Assembly: GCF_030708075.1 (NCBI RefSeq)
Contig: NZ_CP117982.1
Coordinates: 248,001 to 312,000 of the forward strand
Direction of reading: 5' to 3'
From: Candidatus Epulonipiscium viviparus
Lineage (GTDB): Bacteria > Bacillota > Clostridia > Lachnospirales > Cellulosilyticaceae
Length of the DNA stretch: 64,000 nucleotides
The position numbers were made by a program, and so were the translations under genes. The notes under the pieces are model-generated. The model was not told the DNA's origin and did not search any database. It worked only from the letters and a program-made list of their open reading frames with translations. Positions 54,848 to 63,332 of this stretch are shown piece after piece (position 1 is the stretch's first letter; each line of letters begins with the position of its first letter).

Positions 54848-56662
54848 TTGAATACACAAAACATTTTAAATATTATGAATATTCAACTTAACGAAGTTTC
54901 AGAGCAAGAAAGTCTAAGTAATACTATTTTATTATTACTCGTGACCCGCGAAGCAGATGAAACAATAATTTCTAAATTAACTATAGCAAATGAATCAGAT
55001 ATACCCATTTTATTAAAAGAAATATTTCATTCAGTTGCAATGAATGAATTTTTACGTTTACCTATACAATATTTAAGCAAAACTAATTTAAATAATGAGA
55101 CAATAAAAAAAATTTTTACCGATATAAATCATTGGAAATTAAATAAAACTCAATATACTGAGGCAATCAATTATGTTTTTACAATTATAGAACGTACATT
55201 GCCTATATACAGTACACCTTCATACATTAATGAATTATTAATTAAATTACTGGAGCCTATAGGCGGAACTTTTTATTCAGGTACTTTAGGTATTGCATCT
55301 ACTATGATTATGGCATATCAATACGCTGCTTATCTTGGAAATACTTTAGAAATTTACGGTCAAGAAATTAATTTACAAATCTACGCGCTTGCAGTTATTA
55401 GATTATACGTCAATGGAATCTCATCACATCATATATTAGCATCTGATATGCTTACTTCTCCTATAATTAACAATTTTGACTATATTGCAATACACCCTCC
55501 TGCTAACATTGAATGGAAAGATAAGCAATCTCAAATTATCGACAGACCAGATTTATATAGTTTTGGATTTCCTCAAGTTACTACTTCTGATTGGCTTTTT
55601 TTATCACTAGCATTAAAATTACTAAATAAAACCGGTAAAGCAGTAGTACTTACCCCTGTGGGTTCTTTATTTAGAACCGGAATGGAAGAAAAGCTTAGAA
55701 CTAGAGTTATTTATTGTGATTATATAGAAGCAATTATAGAACTTCCAGAAAGAATCGTTACAAATTCATCTACTAATTTCGCTATAATAATATTTAACAA
55801 GAATAAATCTATCAAATTAAAAAATTCGATTCAATTCATTGATGCTACACAATTATATGAATCTCAAAAACGTGCTAAAAGAGCTTTAAGTATAGATAAT
55901 ATAAATGAAATAGTAAATATTTATAAATCTCAAACAGATATTGTTAACCTTAGCACAATTGTTTCTTTAACTAATCTTCGGTCTTCCAATATTTTGCCTA
56001 GTAAATATGTAACCAAAACTTCGTTTTTAAGTAATATTTATGGTGAAATTAAATTATCTATGCCCAATATAGTTTCAAACAAGACTTTAGATGATGTAGG
56101 AATTTTTTTCAGAGGCATAAATATTTTACGTAGTTATCTCCAAAATCCAAATGGTGATTTTCGAGTTATTAACCTTGCTAATGTAGAAGACGGAGAAATT
56201 AATATGGCAACTTTAACAACATATGAAGTAGATAATCGTGCTAGATTAGATATGTACCGTGTTCAAGAAGGTAATTTGATTATTTCAAATAGAGGGACCT
56301 TAAAGATATGTATAGTTCCAAAACATAAAGGCAATTTATTAATTTCCCAAAATTTTATAGGTCTTAGATTGCATAAAGGATATAATCCAGAATATATTAA
56401 ACAATTTTTACAAAGTCCTTTAGGAGAATATCTTATTAATACAAAAAGAGCAGGTAGCGCATCCCAAATAATTAATATCCGAGATTTAAAAGAAATTCCA
56501 TTTATTGAACCATTAACTCAAAATCAAACCGAAATTATAGACTCATATAATACTAAACAACAACAAATAGTCACTAAAATTGAAAAATTAGAATTAGAAT
56601 TATTAACTATGAGAAATAAATTATATGACCAAATGGGAATTTCAAAATTTTTTCAACTATAA
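54848..56662 (+). CDS. Fusion of a degenerate HsdM-like methyltransferase with an HsdS-like target recognition domain
   Basis: A 604-residue protein. The first 330 residues follow the type I N6-adenine methyltransferase fold: TPSYINELLIKLLEPIGGTF, YGQEINLQIYALAVIRLYVNG, and DYIAIHPPAN. The SAM motif, normally DPACGSGG, reads SGTLGIAS (144-151), and the catalytic NPPF reads HPPA (216-219), so methyl transfer is doubtful. Residues 365-575 resemble a single HsdS target-recognition domain (NLIISNRGTLKICIV, LKEIPFIEPLTQNQTEII), ending in a coiled-coil helix. No HsdR or nuclease gene is adjacent. Start is TTG at 54848 with AAGGAGG; expression from a consensus promoter. It may be a sequence-specific DNA-binding factor; that is inference. 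Confidence 0.82.
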   Translation: MNTQNILNIMNIQLNEVSEQESLSNTILLLLVTREADETIISKLTIANESDIPILLKEIFHSVAMNEFLRLPIQYLSKTNLNNETIKKIFTDINHWKLNKTQYTEAINYVFTIIERTLPIYSTPSYINELLIKLLEPIGGTFYSGTLGIASTMIMAYQYAAYLGNTLEIYGQEINLQIYALAVIRLYVNGISSHHILASDMLTSPIINNFDYIAIHPPANIEWKDKQSQIIDRPDLYSFGFPQVTTSDWLFLSLALKLLNKTGKAVVLTPVGSLFRTGMEEKLRTRVIYCDYIEAIIELPERIVTNSSTNFAIIIFNKNKSIKLKNSIQFIDATQLYESQKRAKRALSIDNINEIVNIYKSQTDIVNLSTIVSLTNLRSSNILPSKYVTKTSFLSNIYGEIKLSMPNIVSNKTLDDVGIFFRGINILRSYLQNPNGDFRVINLANVEDGEINMATLTTYEVDNRARLDMYRVQEGNLIISNRGTLKICIVPKHKGNLLISQNFIGLRLHKGYNPEYIKQFLQSPLGEYLINTKRAGSASQIINIRDLKEIPFIEPLTQNQTEIIDSYNTKQQQIVTKIEKLELELLTMRNKLYDQMGISKFFQL

Positions 56663-56700
56663 ATATTTTTTTTCCTTATTACACAAAGGTCGGAAAATTT

Positions 56701-57933
56701 TTAATATACACTTTCTTCGCGTACTATTTCTACCGCACGTCTTAATTTATCTAAATTTCCATGTATATTATAAATATCTCTAAATATAAATTCTGCTTTA
56801 CAATTATTTTTTCGTATAATATCCATAGAAATTTTTATATATTTTCTGAATGCTTCTTCATCAAAAGATTTTTCAGCTCCCAAAAAACAGGGGGGAATTT
56901 GCTTAGAATATATAATTCCTCTTTGAGAGAGTCTTGGTGCAATAAATTGTTCATCACATAACGCAGAAACAGAAACTTTACGTAAGTTTTTTATTTGATC
57001 TATATTATTTTCCCAAAAATTACTAATAGGTTCACGACAGCCATAGTATATCATTCCAAACTCTTCAGCAACACGTTTGGTTTCTGGCAATATAAACTCC
57101 TTAAATACTTTTGATGATACCTCAAAAAATTCTTGAGCATTTATATGACCCCATGTATCACTACTTTTTACAATTCCATTAAATCCCTGCTGCGGGAGTT
57201 CATGACTAAAACAATAACTACCACCTATATAATTATTTTTATTATTCAAACATATACAACGTTCATGTTCTTGAAACCTCAGTAACCTGATAGTATCATT
57301 TGCTAAAAATGTCATTAAATTTTTAAATTCTTCAGGTTCTCTTGTGATTGAATAAAACATATTATCTCGACCTAATAACTCCAATGCTTGTTGTGTTAAA
57401 CTACAATTCCAATGATTAGTTGTATTTACTGGAACTACATCTAAAATATCTCCTAAAATATTTTGAATTTTATGCTTCTTAACTTTCAGAGCTTGTTGTT
57501 TATATGTATAGTTACTAAATGAAAGTTTTTGAAAATCTTGTTTCAAAGATCCCAAATGAGGTTTGATATAAAAATTTTGACCATCAAATGAACATATTTT
57601 ATGACTATCTAATCCATATCTTAATCCCTCTATTTCAAATTTTAGAGGATAATAGTTAGGAACTATTTTATCATCACCAAACAGATTATATGGAATAATA
57701 TTCCTTAAAAGTTCCTCTTCTATTTCTCTCGTTAAAATATTTTCACAGAATAAATCAGGTGAAATATCTTTCCAAAAAGTTAACTCTTCCATTACAATCA
57801 TTGGTATATCTCCTTTTAATTCATTATGTGCATACCAACGGTCTGTTTTTTCTGCCATGATAGGCAAATTAGCTAGTTCCCGCTGTTCTTTTGCCAGCAT
57901 ACGTAAATACTCACGTTCCCGTTTATTAACCAT
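56701..57933 (-). CDS. Uroporphyrinogen-decarboxylase-like (URO-D/MtaA superfamily) protein
   Basis: A 410-residue cytoplasmic protein that I place loosely in the URO-D/corrinoid methyltransferase superfamily because of its size, the barrel-like order, DTWGHINAQEFFEVS and the late cysteine segment YYGCREPISNFW, which recalls a metal-binding site in MtaA/CmuA-type enzymes. It is not a heme-pathway HemE. The ATG at 57933 has GGAGG in good position; the in-frame ATG eight codons earlier has none. It lies beside the glycyl-radical locus and behind the GntR gene's terminator, so it may have its own promoter. Its substrate is unknown. Confidence 0.6.
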   Translation of the reverse strand: MVNKREREYLRMLAKEQRELANLPIMAEKTDRWYAHNELKGDIPMIVMEELTFWKDISPDLFCENILTREIEEELLRNIIPYNLFGDDKIVPNYYPLKFEIEGLRYGLDSHKICSFDGQNFYIKPHLGSLKQDFQKLSFSNYTYKQQALKVKKHKIQNILGDILDVVPVNTTNHWNCSLTQQALELLGRDNMFYSITREPEEFKNLMTFLANDTIRLLRFQEHERCICLNNKNNYIGGSYCFSHELPQQGFNGIVKSSDTWGHINAQEFFEVSSKVFKEFILPETKRVAEEFGMIYYGCREPISNFWENNIDQIKNLRKVSVSALCDEQFIAPRLSQRGIIYSKQIPPCFLGAEKSFDEEAFRKYIKISMDIIRKNNCKAEFIFRDIYNIHGNLDKLRRAVEIVREESVY

Positions 57934-58078
57934 ATAATCCCTCCATTTATAACACACTTTATTACAATACAGTTATATGTTAAATATAATTTTACATATA
58001 TAATGATTTATAAATTTATATTTCAATAAATTTATTTTTTATATAAATATTATATAATACATATTATTTTTCTGCAAC

Positions 58079-58106
58079 AAAAAAGACCTAGTTATATAGG
58101 TCTTTT
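58079..58106 (-). terminator. Terminator after the GntR-type gene
   Basis: On the minus strand AAAGACCTA and TAGGTCTTT close a hairpin around TATAAC, followed by more T. It begins at the stop codon. Confidence 0.85.
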
Positions 58107-58855
58107 CATTCCATTCTTATCGTAACATTAAAACTACTTCTATCTCCTCGATATCTAGCAATAGAATATTCTATAGGAACACCTTCTTTATTTTTACCTA
58201 CTGTATAAAAAAGTTGTATAGGCTTCCCTTTTTTTATATCTAATAATTTCATGTCTTGCTCATTTGCTTCAGTTACTTCAATTCTTCTAGTTACTTGTAC
58301 AACTCTAGTGTCCAAATTTAATGATAAAAGATCATATAAACTTTCTTTTTCCATCTTGTACTTAATCAAAAATGAGCATCTCTCAAATGGTAAATATGTG
58401 ATAATAGTAACTATAGGTTCTCCATCTACCATACGTCTACGATGCATATATAATATATCTGCTCCATTTGCTAAATTCAAAACTTGTGCAATATACGATG
58501 TAGCTTTAATTTTTTTAAATCCCAGAATTTCAGTTGTTGGAATTTTGCCAAGTCTTTGCATCTCACTATTGAAGCTTTCTATTTGTTGTACAAAAACATG
58601 ATGCAGTTTCTGTTTTGCAACAATAGTCCCTTTTCCTTTTTGACGTGTCAAATAACCCTCTCTGACCAAATCAAGCACTGCTTGCCGTACAGTAGTACGA
58701 CTTATATTATACATGTTACTCAATTCGAGTTCAGTGGGAATCATTGTACCAACAGGATAAAAGTTTGATTCTATATCGCTCAGTAGAATTTGTTTTAATT
58801 GATAAAACATAGGAATAGGTGCTAATTTGTCAATGGTTTTGGTTTGTTTATCCAA
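58106..58855 (-). CDS. GntR-family (HutC/UTRA) transcriptional regulator
   Basis: A 249-residue regulator. The winged helix-turn-helix is in residues 15-80 (LELSNMYNISRTTVRQAVLD, LTRQKGKGTIV); the C-terminal UTRA ligand-binding domain (95-245) has MHRRRMVDGEPIVTIITYLP and ends EYSIARYRGDRSSF. HutC-type regulators sense sugars, sugar phosphates or small metabolites. It is divergent from the glycyl-radical operon (253 bases apart), so it is the likely local regulator. A promoter with TTGATT and TAATAT at 58890-58918 lies upstream. Confidence 0.93.
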   Translation of the reverse strand: MDKQTKTIDKLAPIPMFYQLKQILLSDIESNFYPVGTMIPTELELSNMYNISRTTVRQAVLDLVREGYLTRQKGKGTIVAKQKLHHVFVQQIESFNSEMQRLGKIPTTEILGFKKIKATSYIAQVLNLANGADILYMHRRRMVDGEPIVTIITYLPFERCSFLIKYKMEKESLYDLLSLNLDTRVVQVTRRIEVTEANEQDMKLLDIKKGKPIQLFYTVGKNKEGVPIEYSIARYRGDRSSFNVTIRME

Positions 58856-58889
58856 AAAAATATCTCCCTTCTACTAGATAGTAAATGTA

Positions 58890-58918
58890 ATATTATCTTA
58901 TATTTCATCGAAAATCAA
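58890..58918 (-). promoter_or_regulatory. Promoter of the GntR-type gene
   Basis: On the minus strand TTGATT (58913-58918) and TAATAT (58890-58895) are 17 bases apart. An imperfect palindrome GATAGTA...TATTATC overlaps the -10 (58877-58897). Confidence 0.5.
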
Positions 58919-59035
58919 GATAACAACGTAGATAGCCAAAATCTTTATACATCTATGTTAAAAATATTTCATAAAAAACATCTATATGTATTCTAATAAA
59001 TATTAAAAAAATCAAAAAAAATTTATAAAAAGCTA

Positions 59036-59082
59036 TTGACATAACACAAAAATGCTGGTATCATAATGTTGTAACATTGATA
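59036..59082 (+). promoter_or_regulatory. Promoter and palindromic operator of the glycyl-radical operon
   Basis: TTGACA (59036-59041) and TATCAT (59059-59064) are 17 bases apart. Immediately after lies AATGTTGTAACATT (59065-59078), a perfect six-base inverted repeat with a two-base centre; the flanks TATCA and TGATA extend the symmetry. It overlaps the expected start of transcription and is the natural site for the divergent GntR-type regulator. Confidence 0.65.
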
Positions 59083-59108
59083 CATAAAATTTGTATAGGA
59101 GGTAACTA

Positions 59109-59975
59109 ATGACAGGAATAATTTTTAATATACAGCGTTTTAGTACTAGTGATGGACCCGGAATCAGAACTACAATTTTTTTTAAGGGCTGTAACTTAAG
59201 ATGTCAATGGTGCCACAATCCTGAATCTTATATTCCAACAATACAATTAATGTGGAATAGCGAGCAATGCGTCTCTTGTGACGCATGTACTATAAACTGT
59301 CCTAGCAGTATACCACACAACAATCGCATAAACAACCAAAAATGTCAAAATTGTGGAAAATGTGTCGATGCTTGTTTATATAGGGCATTAACAATATCAG
59401 GTGAAGAAAAATCTTCTGATGAATTAGTTGCCTTAGTAAAAAAAGATATGATATATTATAAAAATTCTGGCGGAGGACTCACTCTATCTGGAGGAGAAGT
59501 TTTACTGCAATCTGATTTTGCTGCAGACATTTTTAAAAAAACTAAAGAGCTTAATATACATAACTCACTTGATACGGCTCTTAATGTACCTTTTCATAAT
59601 ATAAAAAAAGTTTTGCCATATACTGATTTAGTTTTGCTCGATTTAAAATTAATGAATTCTCATAAACATCATAAATATACAGCCGTTAAAAATGAACTAA
59701 TACTAGATAATTCACGACGTCTTTTCGACACTGGGATTGAAGTCCATATACGTGTTCCAGTAATTAAAAATATAAATGATAGTATAGAAAATATGCATAC
59801 TTTACTAGATTTTATCGAAGGATATGATAATGTCACGAAAGTCGAATTGCTACCTTATCATGATATGGGCATCAACAAATCCAATATGATCGGCATAGAA
59901 AGCACAACATTTGAGCCACCCCTACAAAATTGCCTAAATGAGCTAAAAATGCTAATTAAAACAAGGAGGTCATAG
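59109..59975 (+). CDS. Glycyl radical enzyme activase (radical SAM)
   Basis: A 288-residue radical SAM activase that abstracts the glycine hydrogen of its partner enzyme. The N-terminal IQRFSTSDGPGIRTTIFFKG leads into the cluster motif CNLRCQWC; two further 4Fe-4S motifs follow (CVSCDACTINC and CQNCGKCVDAC), as in activases of dehydratase-type glycyl radical enzymes but not of pyruvate formate-lyase. GGGLTLSGGEVLLQ is the SAM-binding GGE segment. AGGAGG precedes the ATG. The stop is four bases from the enzyme gene. Confidence 0.95.
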   Translation: MTGIIFNIQRFSTSDGPGIRTTIFFKGCNLRCQWCHNPESYIPTIQLMWNSEQCVSCDACTINCPSSIPHNNRINNQKCQNCGKCVDACLYRALTISGEEKSSDELVALVKKDMIYYKNSGGGLTLSGGEVLLQSDFAADIFKKTKELNIHNSLDTALNVPFHNIKKVLPYTDLVLLDLKLMNSHKHHKYTAVKNELILDNSRRLFDTGIEVHIRVPVIKNINDSIENMHTLLDFIEGYDNVTKVELLPYHDMGINKSNMIGIESTTFEPPLQNCLNELKMLIKTRRS

Positions 59976-59978
59976 TTA

Positions 59979-62279
59979 ATGGACTCAATTTTAGAAAAAA
60001 AGATAGAAGCTTTATTTGGACGTTCTGTAAAAGAAACTTTTATGGAACGAATACAATATACGTTTGAAACCGAATTTATGTTTGCAAATGACAGCTTTGC
60101 AGTTAAATATGGAAAAACTTTATATCATATTTTAGATAATATTTCGGTTGTTCTAGAAGATGATATGAAAATCGTTGGTTGTGTTAAAGTACGTATACCC
60201 AAAGATTCCGAAGTCGAGGAAATCTTAAAAGTATATCATCGCTGGTGGGATATGTCTGTTGAAGATCGATTTAAAAAGGTCGCTTTCTATTATACAAATG
60301 GATGGTTAAAATGTCGCCCATATTGGTTTGCTAGCTTTGGTCATCTTGGCATAGATTATGAGGACCTAGTGTTCAATGGATATGATTCTATCATAAAACG
60401 TGCACAAACTAGATTAACTAAAAGTTGCAATGAAAAGCAACAAGAGTTTTTAAACGGCATAATTATTTCTATTCAAGCATTGAGCAATTTTTATGAGCGT
60501 TATGCTACTGCAGCTGTGGCTGCGGGCAAAATTGATCTTGCCGATGATCTAAAAACTATAGCGCATCAACCTGCCAAAACATTCAAACAAGCATTACAGC
60601 ATATTTGGTTAAACACATTAGTGCTACAAAAAGTTTCAGGATGCGGAGTTTTAAATTTTAGTAGATTAGATAAATATCTACAACCGTTATATGATCAAGA
60701 TATCAAGGCTGGCATTTTAACTCGCGAAGAAGCCTTAAACTTAGTTGAAGAATTCTATTTTAGAAACAACGAAATGATGGCTCAAACTGATCATATGTCT
60801 GAAGAAACTGCCGGCACCAAGGATACTCTTGAATTAGCATTCGATGACCCTAACTATTTAACACTTGGAGGAATAAATGCAGATGGGACTTCCGCAGTAT
60901 GTGAACTTTCTTATATAATGCTAGAAGCTGCAAATGAAATGCGTCTTCGAAATCCATTTATTGTTGTACGATACCATGAAGGAATTGCTGAAGACTTTTG
61001 GAAATTGTGTGCTAAAGCCATGCGAAACAATGCGACAGTCGTAGTATATAATGACGAAACTATGATCCCAGCATTAAAATATCACAATATTTCTGCACCT
61101 GAAGTGTATGATTATGGATTTTGGGGATGCAACGATCCCAATATTGCTGCCTATGAAGGCGGACTTCGACAACTGTGGATGAATATGGCTAAACCTTTAG
61201 AGCTTGCTTTGCATCAAGGTGATTATCCATTAGAGCCTAAAAAAGAAGAAGATGTAGCCAAAGAATGTGCGTGGAGCATCGAAGACCGCATGATGGGAAT
61301 AATGATAGGTCCATATTATGGAATTAAAACCAAGCCTGCTAACGAAATCAACTCTATGGAAGAATTTCTAAAAATCTTTGAAATACAATTCGATCATCTC
61401 ATTTCAGAATTTCGAAAAGGTTTCGAAGCAGATTTTATTATTGAACAACACGAAACTATTGGCAAGATGCGCATTGAAGATTGCTTCTTAAAAGGAACCA
61501 TTGAAAATGCAGTCACTTGGACAGAAGGCGGAACCAAATATCATAAAATTGTAGCGCAAGGCTGCGGTCTTGCAACTGTTATTAATGCATTATATATAAT
61601 TGAAAAAGTAGTCTTCGATGAAAAGCTTTTAACATTAGAAGAACTTGCAACAATGATGCGTAATAACTACGAGGGCAATGAACATTGGCGTTTAAAATTT
61701 AAGAACAAATATCCAAAATTTGGTAACGATATTGATGAAGTTGATAAATATGCTCAAATTATAACTGATATATTCATGCGTATAATAGCAAAACACAATG
61801 GCCCTGAATATCTATATCAATTTTGGCCCACATATTCAACCGATAGAGCATTTACAATTATGGGTGAACATGTCGGAGCAACTCCAGATGGACGTCTAGC
61901 TCGAGAGCCTATTAGTGAAAATCAATCGCCTGCTGATGGAAGCGATCTTGAAGGTGTAACTGCTATGTTAAATTCTCTTAGCAAAGTACCTTTCAACCGC
62001 ATCACAGGCGGACCATTAAACTTAAGGCTTCATCCAACAGTTGCCGCAGGAGATAAAGGTATTGATACTGTCGCCGCATTATTAAAAACTTATATGCAAA
62101 AAGGAGGAATGCAGCTTCAACTCAATGTCATCGATGCGGAAACCTTAAAACTTGCACAGGAAAATCCAGATAAATACCGCAGTTTATGTGTTCGAGTAAC
62201 AGGGTATAGTGCATTTTTTGTTGAAATGGGTAAAAAAGCTCAAGATGAATTAATTCATCGTACGCAACATCAAATTTAA
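59979..62279 (+). CDS. Glycyl radical enzyme with a Cys-Asn-Asp active-site motif
   Basis: A 766-residue glycyl radical enzyme. The C-terminal radical site is RVTGYSAFF with Gly742, 25 residues from the end. The thiyl cysteine is Cys384 in YGFWGCNDPNIAAYEGG. Pyruvate formate-lyase has two adjacent cysteines and the known dehydratases and C-N or C-S lyases have GC-x-E; here the residue is Asp386 (GCND), so I cannot place it in a characterised subgroup. Neighbours (activase, Zn dehydrogenase, FGGY kinase, GntR) point to anaerobic breakdown of a polyol, sugar acid or related compound. No encapsulation peptide or shell gene is seen, so it is probably cytosolic. Confidence 0.9.
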   Translation: MDSILEKKIEALFGRSVKETFMERIQYTFETEFMFANDSFAVKYGKTLYHILDNISVVLEDDMKIVGCVKVRIPKDSEVEEILKVYHRWWDMSVEDRFKKVAFYYTNGWLKCRPYWFASFGHLGIDYEDLVFNGYDSIIKRAQTRLTKSCNEKQQEFLNGIIISIQALSNFYERYATAAVAAGKIDLADDLKTIAHQPAKTFKQALQHIWLNTLVLQKVSGCGVLNFSRLDKYLQPLYDQDIKAGILTREEALNLVEEFYFRNNEMMAQTDHMSEETAGTKDTLELAFDDPNYLTLGGINADGTSAVCELSYIMLEAANEMRLRNPFIVVRYHEGIAEDFWKLCAKAMRNNATVVVYNDETMIPALKYHNISAPEVYDYGFWGCNDPNIAAYEGGLRQLWMNMAKPLELALHQGDYPLEPKKEEDVAKECAWSIEDRMMGIMIGPYYGIKTKPANEINSMEEFLKIFEIQFDHLISEFRKGFEADFIIEQHETIGKMRIEDCFLKGTIENAVTWTEGGTKYHKIVAQGCGLATVINALYIIEKVVFDEKLLTLEELATMMRNNYEGNEHWRLKFKNKYPKFGNDIDEVDKYAQIITDIFMRIIAKHNGPEYLYQFWPTYSTDRAFTIMGEHVGATPDGRLAREPISENQSPADGSDLEGVTAMLNSLSKVPFNRITGGPLNLRLHPTVAAGDKGIDTVAALLKTYMQKGGMQLQLNVIDAETLKLAQENPDKYRSLCVRVTGYSAFFVEMGKKAQDELIHRTQHQI

Positions 62280-62300
62280 TTTGTAGGAGGCAATTTTAAT

Positions 62301-63320
62301 ATGAAAAGTTTTATAGTAGAAAAAGACGGTAAAATGAGAATTGGTGAAGTTTCAAATCCAGTTATATCTTCCACTCAGGCATTAGTAAAAACTATTGCTT
62401 GTGGAATGTGTGGTACAGATATTAAATTGATTCACCGAACATTTAAGGGTTTTCCAGAAGATGTTTATCCTATAACTTTAGGACACGAAGGCGTTGGTGA
62501 AGTTATAGAAGTTGGCACAGACGTCAAAGGCTATAAAATTGGAGATAAAGTTCTTTTGCCATTTGCAACATCAGAAGGATACGGATCTGGTTGGGGAGCT
62601 CTCAGTGAATATGCAGTGGTCGATGATGTCAAAGCATTTCCCAAAGGTGAGGAGCCAGTATGGGGATTCGCACAAACTGTTCTTCCTGACGACATTGATC
62701 CCGTTGATGCTGTCATGCTTGTAACATTTAGGGAAGTGCTAAGTAGTATTAGATATTTTGACATCAAAGCTGCAAATTCAATTGTTGTGTTTGGGTGCGG
62801 ACCTGTCGGATCAACATTTATCAAATTTTTATCACTTACAGGTGTAAAAAATATTATTGCAGTAGATATCTTTGACGACAAATTAGAAATCGCTAAATCC
62901 ATCGGGGCTACACATACTATTAACAGTAAAGATCAAGATTTAGCTGCCGCTGTTCGTGCTATTTATCCAGATGGAGTAGATTTCGTATTAGATGCAGTAG
63001 GTCTTCCATTTATTGTAAATCAAGCAATGGCATTAATTAATGACCGCGGAGCTGTGCTTTGCTATGGAGTTCCTGAAAAAGAAGAAATTACCATTGATTT
63101 TAGTAAAGCTTCTTACAATTTTAGAGTTATATATCAACAAATGCCTAGAAAAGACGAAGAAGGTGCCGCAACCGATCAAGTTCTCGAGTGGGTTAGAAAT
63201 GGGCAGCTAGTAATTAAAGATTTTATCTCTGATTATTTTAAATTTGAAGACAGCGTTGAAGCATATGAAAAATTATTAGCACGTAAAATCCTAAAAAAAG
63301 GCATTATAACTTACAATTAA
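62301..63320 (+). CDS. Zinc-dependent medium-chain dehydrogenase
   Basis: A 339-residue MDR-family alcohol or polyol dehydrogenase. Catalytic zinc ligands are in ACGMCGTDIKLIH (Cys) and LGHEGVGEVIEVG (His-Glu); the four-cysteine structural zinc lobe is absent. The NAD(P) fold shows VVFGCGPVGSTFIKFLS, with an acidic residue at the end of the second strand (AVDIF), favouring NAD. It probably oxidises an alcohol made or used by the glycyl radical enzyme, or the polyol that becomes the kinase substrate. AGGAGG precedes the ATG; 21 bases follow the enzyme stop. Confidence 0.9.
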   Translation: MKSFIVEKDGKMRIGEVSNPVISSTQALVKTIACGMCGTDIKLIHRTFKGFPEDVYPITLGHEGVGEVIEVGTDVKGYKIGDKVLLPFATSEGYGSGWGALSEYAVVDDVKAFPKGEEPVWGFAQTVLPDDIDPVDAVMLVTFREVLSSIRYFDIKAANSIVVFGCGPVGSTFIKFLSLTGVKNIIAVDIFDDKLEIAKSIGATHTINSKDQDLAAAVRAIYPDGVDFVLDAVGLPFIVNQAMALINDRGAVLCYGVPEKEEITIDFSKASYNFRVIYQQMPRKDEEGAATDQVLEWVRNGQLVIKDFISDYFKFEDSVEAYEKLLARKILKKGIITYN

Positions 63321-63332
63321 AAGGAGATCATT

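Noticed and set aside
54848-56662. Active type I restriction-modification system
   Set aside because: There is no hsdR gene, and both methyltransferase motifs are altered, so a working system is not supported.
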